A stretch of DNA of 64,000 nucleotides from Streptococcus infantis (GTDB taxonomy: Bacteria; Bacillota; Bacilli; Lactobacillales; Streptococcaceae), in assembly GCF_019929665.1 (NCBI RefSeq), contig NZ_JAHZPZ010000002.1, positions 1 to 64,000 of the forward strand, in the 5' to 3' direction. Both the position numbers and the translations under genes were made by a program. The notes under the pieces were generated by a model. The model made no database searches. It was given only the letters and a program-made list of their open reading frames with translations, and was not told the origin of the DNA. Shown here in pieces: positions 63,499-64,000 of this stretch. How positions within the stretch are numbered: the stretch's first letter is position 1; each line of letters begins with the position of its first letter.

Positions 63499-64000
63499 TC
63501 TTCTTCTCCTTCACCTAGAGCTGCCTTACGCATCTTATCAATCAAGTCCATCTTATCTTGCCAAATATCATGCGCTAAGTCTACTGGATAATGTTGTGGG
63601 TTAAGAACACGTTTGTATTCATCCCAAAGCTTATCAAATTCCTTGCGAGCATAAGCTTGAATTTCAGGTAGACTCGGTAAATCATAGATTAGTTTTCCAT
63701 CCTTGAAAATATCCACCAAGAGAGGAACTGCATCAAAATTACGGACAGTTTTCTTGATGTAAGTATAGGTTGGGTGGAACATCTTGAGTTCAGTCATACT
63801 TGACACATCAACGCCGTCATAGGTAATATAATCACCTTCAGATTTTCCTTTTTCACGACTGGTAATGCGCCAAACTTGTTTCTTACCTGGAGTTGAAACT
63901 TTTTCAGCATTGCTAGAGAGTTTGATAGTATTGTGCATCTGACCATTTTCATCTTCAATAGCAACAACCTTATAAACTGCTCCTAGAGCTGGTTGGTCAT
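63495..64000 (-). CDS. pncB: Nicotinate phosphoribosyltransferase, C-terminal part (5' end outside window)
   Basis: 168 codons of the C-terminus are visible; the reading frame stays open to the right edge ([20 protein letters not shown] before the first internal Met), so the start lies outside. Regions such as [20 protein letters not shown] and [20 protein letters not shown] match the C-terminal domain of this enzyme, which makes nicotinate mononucleotide from nicotinate and PRPP. With nadE and pncA it forms the NAD salvage route used by streptococci, which cannot make NAD de novo. Confidence 0.93.
   Translation of the reverse strand, partial: DQPALGAVYKVVAIEDENGQMHNTIKLSSNAEKVSTPGKKQVWRITSREKGKSEGDYITYDGVDVSSMTELKMFHPTYTYIKKTVRNFDAVPLLVDIFKDGKLIYDLPSLPEIQAYARKEFDKLWDEYKRVLNPQHYPVDLAHDIWQDKMDLIDKMRKAALGEGEEE

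Overview
The window is a chromosomal segment of a low-GC Gram-positive bacterium, almost certainly a Streptococcus of the mitis group (S. mitis, S. oralis or a close relative of S. pneumoniae). Support comes from a YSIRK-type surface adhesin, a PrtA-like LPXTG subtilase, a choline-binding amidase, a Vex/Vnc cluster, CppA, an adjacent pncA-codY pair, and MurT-GatD followed by PepQ. No phage, IS element, CRISPR array or plasmid function is visible. Both ends cut genes: a giant adhesin (left, 3' end missing) and nicotinate phosphoribosyltransferase (right, 5' end missing).

Layout. 1-5116: giant modular adhesin and its promoter. 5117-11410: pyrR-pyrB-carA-carB pyrimidine operon on the minus strand, with a PyrR attenuator in front of pyrR and further PyrR-type hairpins before carA and in the carA-carB spacer. 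11432-17217: DNA repair (nth), a YceD-like protein, an ABC-F ribosome-protection-type ATPase behind an attenuator with a three-codon uORF, htpX-lemA, and rsmG. 17218-18862: uracil permease with its own PyrR attenuator, which joins uptake to synthesis. 18906-25560: CPBP protease, EamA exporter, serine hydrolase-cppA pair, EEP phosphatase-family enzyme, and a glucose-type PTS permease with a large operator-like dyad. 25754-30458: a plus-strand run of tRNA wobble-uridine modification genes (MnmL/MnmM type), an Na+/H+ antiporter and a YihY membrane protein.

30526-35493: ATP-grasp ligase, dicarboxylate/amino-acid symporter, DUF3397 membrane protein, choline-binding Amidase_3 enzyme, small membrane protein. 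35934-42365: PrtA. 42795-45394: ABC-2 exporter with a cre-like site over its -35. 45742-53242: alpha/beta hydrolase, fructose-bisphosphate aldolase, then vncS, vncR, vex3, vex2, vex1 (read from the minus strand), without room for pep27. 53377-56750: tRNA-Leu, pncA, codY with a CodY box, DEAD-box helicase. 57093-61830: Har/RclA-like flavoprotein, murT-gatD, pepQ. 61877-64000: GNAT enzyme, nadE, pncB (NAD salvage).

No clearly new multi-gene defence or mobile system is present. The most interesting signals are regulatory: five PyrR-type hexaloop hairpins, two of them in a duplicated 53-nt element between carA and carB; the ABC-F leader with a Met-Asn-Asn uORF and two terminators; four genes whose -10 box sits 6-7 nt before the start codon, predicting leaderless mRNAs; a vncR promoter buried inside the vex3 terminator; and an endonuclease III that has lost half of its iron-sulfur cluster ligands.
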